From Eubacteriales bacterium (GTDB taxonomy: Bacteria; Bacillota; Clostridia; Oscillospirales; Oscillospiraceae), in contig JAUNQI010000017.1 in the NCBI GenBank assembly GCA_030536255.1, forward strand, positions 1 to 47,736: a stretch of DNA of 47,736 nt, given 5' to 3'. Both the position numbers and the translations under genes were made by a program. The notes under the pieces were generated by a model that was given only the letters and a program-made list of their open reading frames with translations, was not told the origin of the DNA and searched no databases. Position 1 is the stretch's first letter. The number at the start of each line of letters is the position of its first letter. Below are positions 1 through 7,600 of this stretch, piece by piece.

Positions 1-978
1 ACAAATTATACCGTAACCGATACTATTGGCACAGACAAGTATACATTTGTTGTTAACATCCCATGGACCACGTTGAATGCGGAAACAGAGGAGTATGAAT
101 TCATTTATCCTCTGACAATGAATGAAATCGTTGTTACATATTCTGCAATTGTCAACGAAGGTATCCTTACAGCTGCTCCGATGGAGAACAAGGGAACTTA
201 CAACTTCAAGTCTGTTCCTGATGAACCGGATAAGCCGGAGGAAGAGTTCATTACTCCTGATCCTAAAAAACCCTGGAAAGAGACCGATTCTTACTCCACC
301 AAGCTTTCTCTGAAGAAGGTTGACGGATCTGATAATACGACCCTTGCTGGCGCAAAGTTCAAAATCGAAGGCGCAGCCAACATGATCAACTATGCTGAAG
401 GAGCACTGTTCCAGGATGTTGGCGTTGGTGCTGACGGTGCAGCATACTACATGCTGAAGGATGGTACCTTTACTGATCAAGATCCTATCCTTGAAGATAC
501 AACAGTGGATAATGTAACAAAGAAGGCAAACGTACATCTCTACGACAGCACAGATAAGAAGTACGCACTGGTAAGCTATAAAGATATTACAAAGATCCCC
601 ACCTCCATCGTTAAAGAAGGTTGGGTTGGTTCCGACGGTATTATGACCTTCACCGGTCTTGGCGAAGGCGAATATGTCATTACTGAGCTTGTTGCTCCTG
701 ACGGATATAATCTCCTGACTGCGCCTATTACAGTTGTTGTTACCTTTGATGAAGGCACTGAAACAACGGCTCCTTCTTTCTCCGCAAAGCTGAAAGATGC
801 TACCACGAACCTTGATATGACTGATAATGTTATCAGCTTGATAGTTGCTAACAACTCCGGCACCGAGCTCCCCAGCACCGGTGGTATCGGTACTACCATC
901 TTCTACATTGCTGGTGCGATCCTTGCCGTTGGCGCAGCAATCGTCCTCTTTGCTAAGAAGCGCGTAAGCGAAGACTGA
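1..978 (+). CDS. LPXTG-anchored SpaA-type pilin / surface protein (5' end outside window)
   Basis: The reading frame is open from base 1, so the gene starts upstream; the TTG at 73 is internal. The visible 325 residues are the C-terminal part of a Gram-positive backbone-pilin-like protein. A Pro/Glu/Asp-rich linker at about 200-270 joins a beta-rich domain to a Cna-B/SpaA domain that opens with LSLKKVDGSD and closes with GEYVITELVAPDGYNLL; the Lys and Glu there are the usual partners of an intramolecular isopeptide bond. The C-terminus is a textbook sorting signal: LPSTGG (bases 868-885), a hydrophobic stretch, then AKKRVSED. Codons are rich in GTT, GCT and AAG, suggesting high expression. 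The class C sortase gene lies 95 bases downstream and is the likely polymerase. Identity as pilin shaft rather than tip or adhesin cannot be settled without the N-terminus. Confidence 0.88.
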   Translation, partial: TNYTVTDTIGTDKYTFVVNIPWTTLNAETEEYEFIYPLTMNEIVVTYSAIVNEGILTAAPMENKGTYNFKSVPDEPDKPEEEFITPDPKKPWKETDSYSTKLSLKKVDGSDNTTLAGAKFKIEGAANMINYAEGALFQDVGVGADGAAYYMLKDGTFTDQDPILEDTTVDNVTKKANVHLYDSTDKKYALVSYKDITKIPTSIVKEGWVGSDGIMTFTGLGEGEYVITELVAPDGYNLLTAPITVVVTFDEGTETTAPSFSAKLKDATTNLDMTDNVISLIVANNSGTELPSTGGIGTTIFYIAGAILAVGAAIVLFAKKRVSED

Positions 979-1020
979 TCCTTTCATAATTTATTGAAAT
1001 AATTAGTACCCCAAATTCAT

Positions 1021-1056
1021 GCTGCGGCTCCGGGGCTTCGGCCCCGGGGCGGCAGC
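1021..1056 (+). promoter_or_regulatory. Very stable intercistronic hairpin between pilin and sortase genes
   Basis: Bases 1027-1036 pair perfectly with 1041-1050 around a TTCG tetraloop. After one G/G mismatch, five more pairs form (1021-1025 with 1052-1056). No T-run follows, and the Shine-Dalgarno AAGGAG begins at 1060, so this looks like an mRNA-stability or processing element, or a partial block on sortase translation, rather than a terminator. Confidence 0.8.
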
Positions 1057-1073
1057 AGCAAGGAGAATCCTGA

Positions 1074-1946
1074 GTGAAAAAAAAGAAAGGCAAAAAGAAA
1101 GACAAATTATCAAGTGTTCTTCTTATAGTCATCCTTATCGCAGGCTTGTCCTTGCTGCTGTACCCCAGCTTCAGTGACTATTGGAACTCGATCCACTCGT
1201 CGCGGGCCATCGCCTCGTACTCCGATACGGTAGCGGCGATGGACACGTCCCAGAACGATGCGCTTCTGGCGGCGGCACGGGCCTATAACAGCAGGATCAA
1301 GCTTCGTCCGAGCGTCTATACGATGTCGGACGAGGAAAAGCAGGAATACCGCGATACCCTGGATATTACCGGCACCGGCATCATGGGCTACGTGGATATT
1401 CCGGCGATTAAGTGCACGCTCCCGATTTACCACAGCACGGATGAAAGCGTTCTTCAGATCGCCGCGGGGCATCTGGAATGGACCAGTCTTCCGGTCGGCG
1501 GCAAGGGAACGCACACGGTTCTCTCCGGCCACAGAGGCCTTCCGAGCGCCAAGCTCTTCTCCGATCTGGATAAGATCGTGGAAGGGGACCAGTTCCTGAT
1601 CCGTGTCCTGCAGGAGGTCTTCACCTATGAGGTGGACCAGATCCTGATCGTGGAGCCGGAGGATATCTCCTCCCTCACCATTGATGCGGACCGCGACCAG
1701 TGCACGCTGGTCACCTGCACGCCCTACGGCATCAATACCCACAGGCTTCTCGTCCGGGGTCACCGCGTGGCCAACTCCGAGGAAGCCAGAACCCTTACGG
1801 TATCCTCCGAAGCAACGCTCGTCGATACCCGCGTTGTTGCCGGAGCAATCGCGATCCCCGTTCTCTTTATTCTTCTCATGATGAGTACGTTCTCTGAATC
1901 CAAAGCACGCCGCAAACGGCGTATTCTGAAGGAAGTCAGAAGGTGA
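1074..1946 (+). CDS. Class C (pilin-polymerising) sortase
   Basis: Membrane-bound cysteine transpeptidase of 290 residues, expected to cleave LPXTG-type signals and join pilin subunits through lysines. The start is GTG, chosen because AAGGAG lies 8 bases upstream. A Lys-rich N-terminus precedes a membrane segment (about 13-30). The catalytic core shows GIMGYVDIP and LPIYHST, His153 in LSGHRGLP, Cys215 in TLVTCTPYG, and the Arg of NTHRLLVRGHRV; this C-terminal pattern is typical of class C. A second hydrophobic segment (about 250-270) and a Lys/Arg tail follow, also class C-like. I do not see the usual DPW/DPF lid motif ahead of the barrel. The gene sits between an LPXTG pilin gene and further secreted fibre-like proteins; its stop is one base before the next ATG. 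Confidence 0.9.
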   Translation: MKKKKGKKKDKLSSVLLIVILIAGLSLLLYPSFSDYWNSIHSSRAIASYSDTVAAMDTSQNDALLAAARAYNSRIKLRPSVYTMSDEEKQEYRDTLDITGTGIMGYVDIPAIKCTLPIYHSTDESVLQIAAGHLEWTSLPVGGKGTHTVLSGHRGLPSAKLFSDLDKIVEGDQFLIRVLQEVFTYEVDQILIVEPEDISSLTIDADRDQCTLVTCTPYGINTHRLLVRGHRVANSEEARTLTVSSEATLVDTRVVAGAIAIPVLFILLMMSTFSESKARRKRRILKEVRR

Positions 1947-1947
1947 T

Positions 1948-3009
1948 ATGATGAAAAATCAAAAATTTTCCATGAGGCTGGTGTGCGCTTTCCTTGTTCT
2001 GGCGCTGGCCTGCACCTGCGGAGGGCTCCTGCCCCGGGCGGATGCGGCGGTCAGCAGTCTGGATCCGGCGAAGGCTTGCAGCATCACGGTCACCACGCCG
2101 GTAGACATGCCGGAAATGGAGACGCTGGACTTTGCAGTTGATCTTTACCGCTTTGCGTCGGTGGATCTCAATGTGGAATACACGCTGCTGGACGCCTATA
2201 CGGGCAAGGACGGCATTCCCGAGAATATCACGGAGATCAAGACGTATAAAGCCAATGATCTCATGAAGCTCGCGGAGGCTCTTTCGGCGGTCGTCGAGGA
2301 CCTGACTCCCGATGCCACGATCAGCGTATCCGGCGGAGAGGGGACTGCGGACGGTCTGGATACCGGCCTGTGGCTGGTCGTTCCCGAGACCTGTGATACC
2401 GACCGGACGAGATATATTTCCGTTCCCTTCGTCGTTGCTCTCCCGAATCTGGAGAAGAAGCCGGTGGACGGCGCAACGGTCGAGGACTGGAACTATGATA
2501 TTACGGCGGTCCTGAAGCCGGAAACGGAAGAGCTTCTCGGTCCCGCGGAGATCATCAAGGATTTGCTTTCCTGCAATACCTCTCTCGGCGGCGCGGACGT
2601 TGTTTTCAGCGTGACCGGAGACAAGGACTATCAGGTCAAGGATCCCGTTACGGGGGAAAAGACCACCGAGACAAAGCGCGTCTACAGCAACGTGGTGCAT
2701 TTCCACTTTGATCAGCCGGGCGTGAAGTCGTATAGAATCGATGATCTGCCGATCGGTACCGTTGTTACCGTTACCGAGGTCTATGACGGCGGCAGCTATG
2801 AGCTGAAGAGCACGACTCCGCGTACCCAGGTCGTTACTGTGGATGATCCTGTGGAACCTGTTCAGGTGTATTTCGAAAACGAGTTTAATGAAGAACAGAA
2901 GCACAGCGTTGCGGTACTGAACCATTTTGACTATGTTTCCAAATCAGATGACGGAACGGTTCATTATGATCACTCCAATCCGAAGGACAGCACAGAGGAG
3001 GCACGCTGA
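1948..3009 (+). CDS. Secreted pilin-like protein without a sorting signal
   Basis: 353 residues starting at a tandem ATG one base after the sortase stop, with AGAAGGTGAT as ribosome site. A signal peptide is clear (MMKNQKFSMRL, a hydrophobic core, then ADAA at about 31-34). The first mature domain (about 35-190) has a pilin-like opening (SITVTTPVDMPEMETLDF). The second (about 190-310) contains VHFHFDQPGVKSYRIDDLPIGT and VTVTEVYDGGSYEL, resembling SpaA/DUF7601-type isopeptide domains. There is no LPXTG and no C-terminal membrane segment; the tail is polar (YDHSNPKDSTEEAR). It could be a minor or tip subunit, or a protein retained by partners. The family call is by pattern only. It overlaps the next gene by one base. 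Confidence 0.65.
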   Translation: MMKNQKFSMRLVCAFLVLALACTCGGLLPRADAAVSSLDPAKACSITVTTPVDMPEMETLDFAVDLYRFASVDLNVEYTLLDAYTGKDGIPENITEIKTYKANDLMKLAEALSAVVEDLTPDATISVSGGEGTADGLDTGLWLVVPETCDTDRTRYISVPFVVALPNLEKKPVDGATVEDWNYDITAVLKPETEELLGPAEIIKDLLSCNTSLGGADVVFSVTGDKDYQVKDPVTGEKTTETKRVYSNVVHFHFDQPGVKSYRIDDLPIGTVVTVTEVYDGGSYELKSTTPRTQVVTVDDPVEPVQVYFENEFNEEQKHSVAVLNHFDYVSKSDDGTVHYDHSNPKDSTEEAR

Positions 3010-3551
3010 TGAATAAATCTGTTTCCCGCAGCGGCCGGTTAACGGTCGTTCTGGCGGTCCTGGCGCTGGTGCTTCTGGTGGCTTCCTCCGTGGGCATCGC
3101 GCACTCCTACTTCACCACCTATACCACGGCGGACGGCGGACATACGGTCTTTGCCAAGTCTCAGATCGAGATCCATGAAGGCGTAAAGAACCTCTCCAAG
3201 TCGATCCAGCTGGAGAATACGGGCCGGCATGAGTGCTGGGCGCGTGTCCTGGTGGTTTATCCCGAAGGTTATAAGGTAACCAAGTCAAGCGGCACGGACT
3301 GGTCCGAAGCGGCGGACGGTAGCGGTTACTGGTACTACAACAAGATCCTCCCCGCCGGTGCAACAACGCCTGTCGCTCTTACGGTGGAGATCGAGGTTCC
3401 GGATACCGTTTCCGATGAAGATCTGCAGAAGCAGTTCAACGTTGTTGTCATCGAGGAATGTGTTCCTGTTCTGTATAATGAAGACGGCACCCCGAAGCCT
3501 GCGGACTGGAGCCTGAAGTTTGAGGATGAGCTAATTACGAGGAGGGGATGA
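3009..3551 (+). CDS. SipW-dependent (TasA/CalY-like) secreted protein 1
   Basis: 180 residues. The long N-terminal hydrophobic segment (about 10-30) followed by GIAHSYFTTYTTADGG resembles the SipW-type signal peptide, in which an AYFTD-like motif follows cleavage. The rest is a beta-rich domain with ENTGRHECWARVLVVYPEGY and LPAGATTPVALTVEIEVP; the latter half (LPAGATTP) recurs in the next gene. This pattern is seen in TasA/camelysin-like matrix proteins processed by SipW, which is encoded four genes downstream. The C-terminus ends in EDELITRRG with no anchor. Start ATG overlaps the previous TGA (ATGA-like coupling). Fibre formation is inferred from the family and the locus. Confidence 0.7.
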   Translation: MNKSVSRSGRLTVVLAVLALVLLVASSVGIAHSYFTTYTTADGGHTVFAKSQIEIHEGVKNLSKSIQLENTGRHECWARVLVVYPEGYKVTKSSGTDWSEAADGSGYWYYNKILPAGATTPVALTVEIEVPDTVSDEDLQKQFNVVVIEECVPVLYNEDGTPKPADWSLKFEDELITRRG

Positions 3552-3555
3552 AGTA

Positions 3556-4347
3556 ATGAAGACTTTTGTAAAACGTGACCTTCCCTTTGTCCTGTTCCTT
3601 GGTCTGGCTGTTGCGCTCCTGCTGCTCAGCAGCGCGAATGTGACCCGTTCCGCGCAGCGGTATGAAAGTGATCTCTACAAAGCGGAGGTCGAGGCATCCA
3701 ATATCGGCGTTACGCTGATGGAAAACGGCACGGCGATCAGCTGGAGAGACAATGCCCTTACAACGGCCAACGGAAAAGAAGACAACACCTGGAACATCGG
3801 CAGCGGCAAGGGCAAGCTCCTGAACCATATGGCATCCGATGATCAGGGCGTCGAGATCGGTGTGGCTTATCCCGAGGCGCTCGCTGTGAAGAATTCCGGC
3901 GAGATCCCCGAGTACTGCCGCCTGGTGATCCGCCGCTACTGGACGAAGAACGGCGTCAAGCTTCAGGAGAAGAACCCGGATTATATTAAATTTGAATTCG
4001 CAAACACGGACAAGTGGGTCCGCGACTATTCTTGGTCCGACTCGAACGACACCTCCGAGCATCCGGAGACGATCGTTCTCTACTACACGGATATCCTTCC
4101 TGCCGGAGCGACCACGCCTCCCGCAACGAAGACGCTGACGGTCGAGCAGATGACCGCCGGCAAGGTCACGGAGACCCGCACGGAGACCTCTCCCGGCCAC
4201 TGGCTCATCACTACCGTTTATGACTATGACGGCCTGAATTTCGTCGTTGAGGCGGAAGCGGATGCTGTGCAGACCCATAACGCGAAGGATGCTATGATCA
4301 GTGCCTGGGGCAGCGTACCCTCCGTGATGCAGCCCTATGTGAAGTGA
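3556..4347 (+). CDS. SipW-dependent (TasA/CalY-like) secreted protein 2
   Basis: 263 residues, preceded by GAGGAGGGG and a 5-base gap. A hydrophobic segment (about 9-27) is followed by ANVTRSAQRYESDLYKAEVE, a looser version of the SipW-type signal. The body includes VKNSGEIPEYCRLVIRRYWT, a cassette parallel to the one in the upstream protein (ILPAGATTP here too), and ends with NFVVEAEADAVQTHNAKDAM, then ISAWG. The AVQTHNAKDA..SAWG ending is common in SipW-dependent proteins. The two genes look like diverged paralogues, perhaps a major and a minor subunit. No sorting signal is present. Confidence 0.68.
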   Translation: MKTFVKRDLPFVLFLGLAVALLLLSSANVTRSAQRYESDLYKAEVEASNIGVTLMENGTAISWRDNALTTANGKEDNTWNIGSGKGKLLNHMASDDQGVEIGVAYPEALAVKNSGEIPEYCRLVIRRYWTKNGVKLQEKNPDYIKFEFANTDKWVRDYSWSDSNDTSEHPETIVLYYTDILPAGATTPPATKTLTVEQMTAGKVTETRTETSPGHWLITTVYDYDGLNFVVEAEADAVQTHNAKDAMISAWGSVPSVMQPYVK

Positions 4348-4356
4348 GGAGACGTT

Positions 4357-6402
4357 ATGAAGAAATTTTTGCTTCTTTCTTCGGTTCTCCTTTTGCTGAT
4401 TTCCATGCTGGCCGTTCCGGCGTATGCCGAAACGAAGAACAGCAGCGGCTGGAACGTGAATTTTACCGGCAATGAAATGATCAGTAATTTCTCCTCCTCC
4501 GTGTTTGATGAACTGTTCATGTCCATTGAACCGGGAGACGATGCGCTGGTTACCATTCAGCTCAAGAATTCCTCCGGTGACCAGACCATGTGGTACATGC
4601 ATAACGAAGCCATTCAGTCTCTGGAGGACAGTATCCTCTCCGCGGAAGGCGGACTTTACACCTATAAGCTGACGTATATCAATCCGTCCGGAAAAGTGAC
4701 GACGCTCTACGACAGTGACCGCGTCGGCGGTGAGAGAGATACTCACGCCGCTCTTCTTCCTCCGGAAGGCCTGAATCAGATCAGCGACAAAATGAAGGAT
4801 TATTTCTATCTGGATACTCTCTCAGCGAACCAGTCCGGCAGCGTCTGCCTCTATGTTGCTCTTGAGGGCGAGACCCAGGGCAACAGCTACCAGAACACTC
4901 TGGCCAGTCTGGAGGCGCAGTTCGCCGTCGAGAAGGTTCCTACCTCGGAAAATGTCGTAAAGAAGGTGGTACGTGTGCCGTATTCGACCCGTCCCAAAAC
5001 TGCAGACAGCTCAAACGTCTTTACGTTCCTCGCAGCGGCTCTTGTCTCTGCCGCCGGCATTGTTTCCGTCCTTTCCTTCAAGCGCGGCAGAACGACGGCT
5101 CTGGTTCTGGCACTCTGCGCGCTGATCGGCTTTGCAATGCCCGGGAGGGAGGCTGCGGCCGACGAAAACTATGACTATGTGGTTTCCGTCTATTCCGGCA
5201 ATGTCGGTACGTTTTCCGAAGGGAAAGTCCGGCAGATCCGCGTTTCTCCGGGCAATACCGTAAATCTCGGCAATATTGATTCCGCTGTGCAGCTGCCTGC
5301 CAACAGCAAGTATTATATCAAGGGTGTCCGCCTTTCCGGCAGAGACAACTCGGAAAAGCTCAGCAATCTGGCATTTAACGCGCAGGAGGACGCCATGTAC
5401 TGCGTCGCCTACGGCGTAAAAGGCAACACCACGAATTACACCGTGAATTACGTGGACACCAGCGGAAAAGCCCTGTATTCCTCCAAGACCCTGATCGGCA
5501 ACGTCGGAGACAAGCCGGTTGTCGCGTATCTGTATATTGACGGCTATCAGCCCAACACGCACAACCTGACGAAGACCCTCGTGGCGGATGCCTCCAAGAA
5601 TGTTTTCACCTTTACCTATACGCCGATAACGACGAACACCGTTACCAGAGAAGACGTAACCTATGAATATACCGGAACGACGACCACAACGGATACGACC
5701 GGTACAACAACAAACACAAACACAGGTACCAACACAAACACCAATACCGGAACCAATACAAATACCAATACCACGGGTACCGATGAGAATCCTCAGGCAA
5801 CGGAAGCTCCGGAAGCAACGCCGAAGCCCGAGCTGAACACGATCCCAATTGCGACTCCGGAGCCCACCCCGGCCCCGACGCCGGTCCCGGTCGTGCATGA
5901 CGAGCCGATCGTTGTTGAAGAGCCTCAGATCCCGGCGGCAGTCCCCGATATTATCGACCTGGATCCCGAGCCGACGCCCACACTGGTTGACGTTGCGGAA
6001 ATGGACGTTCCTCTTGCTCAGCTGCAGATGCGCGCGGATGAAGGCGATGAGGCGGCAAAGAATGCCCTTCTTCTCCGCTACTGCCTGTTCGGTGTGCTTG
6101 CTCTGCTCGGCATCGGAATCGTGCTTCTGCTGATATTCCTGTTCAAAAAGAAAAACAGTACCAGAGAAGTCGTGATGGCTTCGGACGGCGGCAGATACTA
6201 CTCCGAGCAGGAGACTCGCTACTCTCAGCGCAGCAGAAATTACGACGATCCGGACTTTGACGGCTATGATGTTTCCTCCGTGGATAGCAGATCCTACGAG
6301 AGAACAACTCCTCCCTGGAAGGACAGCTCCTCCGGATATGACAAAGGCTTCTCCGATGATGACTTTGACGTAGAGAAGCTCTTTAACAGGAAAGATCTAT
6401 GA
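4357..6402 (+). CDS. Two-part membrane surface protein with MucBP domain
   Basis: 681 residues. Order: signal peptide (1-24, ending VPAYA); a domain at about 25-205 with LVTIQLKNSSGDQTMWYM and GGLYTYKLTY; then RPKTAD (212-217), a hydrophobic stretch and KRGR, which together look like a decayed LPXTG sorting signal; at once a second hydrophobic segment ending REAAADENY, which looks like a second signal peptide; a MucBP domain (about 359-425: YTVNYVDTSGKALYSSKTL, DGYQPNTHNL); a Thr/Asn repeat linker; a Pro/Glu-rich stalk; a membrane helix (about 575-597); and a roughly 80-residue Asp/Ser/Tyr-rich tail predicted cytoplasmic. It may be a membrane-held assembly platform for the fibre. It overlaps the signal peptidase gene by ATGA. 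Confidence 0.7.
   Translation: MKKFLLLSSVLLLLISMLAVPAYAETKNSSGWNVNFTGNEMISNFSSSVFDELFMSIEPGDDALVTIQLKNSSGDQTMWYMHNEAIQSLEDSILSAEGGLYTYKLTYINPSGKVTTLYDSDRVGGERDTHAALLPPEGLNQISDKMKDYFYLDTLSANQSGSVCLYVALEGETQGNSYQNTLASLEAQFAVEKVPTSENVVKKVVRVPYSTRPKTADSSNVFTFLAAALVSAAGIVSVLSFKRGRTTALVLALCALIGFAMPGREAAADENYDYVVSVYSGNVGTFSEGKVRQIRVSPGNTVNLGNIDSAVQLPANSKYYIKGVRLSGRDNSEKLSNLAFNAQEDAMYCVAYGVKGNTTNYTVNYVDTSGKALYSSKTLIGNVGDKPVVAYLYIDGYQPNTHNLTKTLVADASKNVFTFTYTPITTNTVTREDVTYEYTGTTTTTDTTGTTTNTNTGTNTNTNTGTNTNTNTTGTDENPQATEAPEATPKPELNTIPIATPEPTPAPTPVPVVHDEPIVVEEPQIPAAVPDIIDLDPEPTPTLVDVAEMDVPLAQLQMRADEGDEAAKNALLLRYCLFGVLALLGIGIVLLLIFLFKKKNSTREVVMASDGGRYYSEQETRYSQRSRNYDDPDFDGYDVSSVDSRSYERTTPPWKDSSSGYDKGFSDDDFDVEKLFNRKDL
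5701..5787 (+). repeat. In-frame Thr/Asn tandem repeat (GTNTNTNT units)
   Basis: Bases encode repeated GTNTNTNT-like octads inside the 681-residue protein, between the MucBP domain and the Pro-rich stalk. Likely an extended, possibly glycosylated linker; copy number may vary by slippage. Confidence 0.8.
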
Positions 6403-6896
6403 AAACTGTCTGCCGCGTGCTTTCAGCCGCAATCCTTGTGATCTTTATTCTGCTGTATCTTCCGCTGACGGTTCCCCAGCTATTCGGCTATGACTGCAGC
6501 GCGGTCGTCAGCGCCAGTATGGAGCCCGCGATAAAAACCGGCGCGCTGGTTTACTTCGCTCCGGTGGATCCCGTCCGGCTGACGGAAGGCGACGTGATCG
6601 TCTTCCGCTCCAGCTACGGGACAGATGTCTCCGATGTCTGCCACCGTGTCGTTTCCAACGATACGGAAAAGCAGGAGATCATTACCAAGGGAGACGCAAA
6701 CAGCAATAACGATTTCGTGCCCGCCAGATATGACCTTGTTCGCGGCAAGGTCGTGAAGACGATTCCCTTTGGCGGCAACATCGCGCTTTTCCTGACCTCT
6801 GTCGGCGGGAAGCGCTCTATGGCCGGGCTTTTGCTTCCGGCAGTCCTGCTTCATATTGCAGGATCCTCCGCGGAACGGAAAACGAAGCGCAGATAA
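6399..6896 (+). CDS. sipW: SipW-like (ER-type) signal peptidase I
   Basis: 165 residues. Membrane serine peptidase expected to remove the special signal peptides of the TasA-like proteins encoded upstream. N-terminal membrane segment (about 7-27); catalytic Ser40 in SASMEPAIKTG; and His82 in DVCHRVV, where the P-type bacterial enzymes have the catalytic lysine. Ser/His is the mark of the ER-type/SipW class. TKGDANSNND and VRGKVVKTIPFGG are the later conserved boxes. A second hydrophobic stretch near the C-terminus and an RKTKRR tail suggest a second membrane anchor. Start overlaps the preceding stop (ATGA), implying co-translation with the surface protein. Confidence 0.88.
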   Translation: MKTVCRVLSAAILVIFILLYLPLTVPQLFGYDCSAVVSASMEPAIKTGALVYFAPVDPVRLTEGDVIVFRSSYGTDVSDVCHRVVSNDTEKQEIITKGDANSNNDFVPARYDLVRGKVVKTIPFGGNIALFLTSVGGKRSMAGLLLPAVLLHIAGSSAERKTKRR

Positions 6897-6948
6897 TGCG
6901 CAGCTCTGATGCTTCAGCTTCCGGTTTTCTGCGACTATACTTGATTCA

Positions 6949-6968
6949 GCCGGAAGAATTTTTCCGGC
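6949..6968 (+). promoter_or_regulatory. Hairpin ahead of the coiled-coil gene, with a competing upstream arm
   Basis: GCCGGAA (6949-6955) pairs with TTCCGGC (6962-6968), ending 3 bases before the GAAAGG ribosome site. CTTCCGG at 6918-6924 can pair instead with CCGGAAG (6950-6956), which is then followed by AATTTTT. The two folds exclude each other; a regulatory role is speculative. Confidence 0.45.
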
Positions 6969-6980
6969 CATGAAAGGTAC

Positions 6981-7439
6981 ATGACTGAAAAACAGCTGAA
7001 AAATTTATCACGTGTCGATCTGATGGAACTCCTGCTCGAGCAGACAAAATATGTCGATTCGCTTGAGCAGGAGCTTAGTGCGCTCAGAAAGAAGCTGAAA
7101 TATGCCGAGCAGAACGTCGGTTCTGAGCCCGGTACGATGGCTGATGCCTCCATGCGGGTGAGCGGTGTCTTTGAAGCGGCCGATCAGGCTGCGAGACAGT
7201 ACGTGGACAGAGCGGTAAAGTATGAGCAGCAGAAGCACGCGGAATGCGACATGATCCTTGCGGAAGCGAAGGAGCGCGCCATGGACATGCTGAAGAAGAC
7301 GTATGCCCACTGCGACGCGCTGGTCCGTGAGGCGGAGGCCCGGGCGGGGATCATCTCGAACGGCGGCGCCGCGGCTTATCCGGAACCGCCGGAACCGGAG
7401 CCAAAAAAGCGCGCGTATCAGGATTACTACAGCTACTGA
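6981..7439 (+). CDS. Cytoplasmic coiled-coil protein of unknown function
   Basis: 152 residues, no signal peptide or membrane segment. The N-terminus (KQLKNLSRVDLMELLLEQ, then YVDSLEQELSALRKKL) is a strong coiled coil. A second helical region (about 75-125) is rich in Ala, Glu and Lys, recalling DivIVA- or ATP-synthase-b-like helices. The tail is Pro/Glu-rich, then YQDYYSY. Similar short proteins in clostridia are often labelled 'DNA repair protein' with no evidence I can see. It lies 84 bases after sipW in the same direction with a terminator after it, so it may belong to the fibre operon as a cytoplasmic scaffold; that is inference. Start chosen by GAAAGG 3 bases upstream, which is close. 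Confidence 0.6.
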   Translation: MTEKQLKNLSRVDLMELLLEQTKYVDSLEQELSALRKKLKYAEQNVGSEPGTMADASMRVSGVFEAADQAARQYVDRAVKYEQQKHAECDMILAEAKERAMDMLKKTYAHCDALVREAEARAGIISNGGAAAYPEPPEPEPKKRAYQDYYSY

Positions 7440-7440
7440 T

Positions 7441-7489
7441 AAAACGACTTTCACAGGATCAGCCCCGTGAAGGTCGTTTCTTTTTCCAA
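7441..7489 (+). terminator. Rho-independent terminator closing the fibre locus
   Basis: AAACGACTTTCACAGG pairs with CCCCGTGAAGGTCGTTT across a short loop (about 7442-7479), followed by CTTTTTCC. It starts just after the stop at 7439. Confidence 0.85.
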
Positions 7490-7499
7490 TATTTTCAGG

Positions 7500-7528
7500 T
7501 TGCACAGACCTGAGTTCTTTGTTATAAT
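7500..7528 (+). promoter_or_regulatory. SigA-type promoter for the AAA ATPase gene
   Basis: TTGCAC (7500-7505), 17-base spacer, TATAAT (7523-7528). Transcription should start near 7535. Confidence 0.8.
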
Positions 7529-7537
7529 CAAAAAAAA

Positions 7538-7589
7538 CAACAACGACAACAAAAGCCAACAAAAAAAACAAAACCCAACAACGACAACA
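7538..7589 (+). repeat. C/A-only leader with a 14-base direct repeat
   Basis: CAACAACGACAACA occurs at 7538-7551 and 7576-7589, in a leader made almost only of A and C. The first copy lies at the predicted 5' end of the transcript and the second runs into the AGGAG ribosome site. It should be unstructured. Confidence 0.75.
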
Positions 7590-7600
7590 GGAGTTCTGTT

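Noticed and set aside
5701..5787. CRISPR or satellite repeat
   Set aside because: The repeat is in frame, encodes Thr/Asn octads and lies in a coding gene. No spacers.
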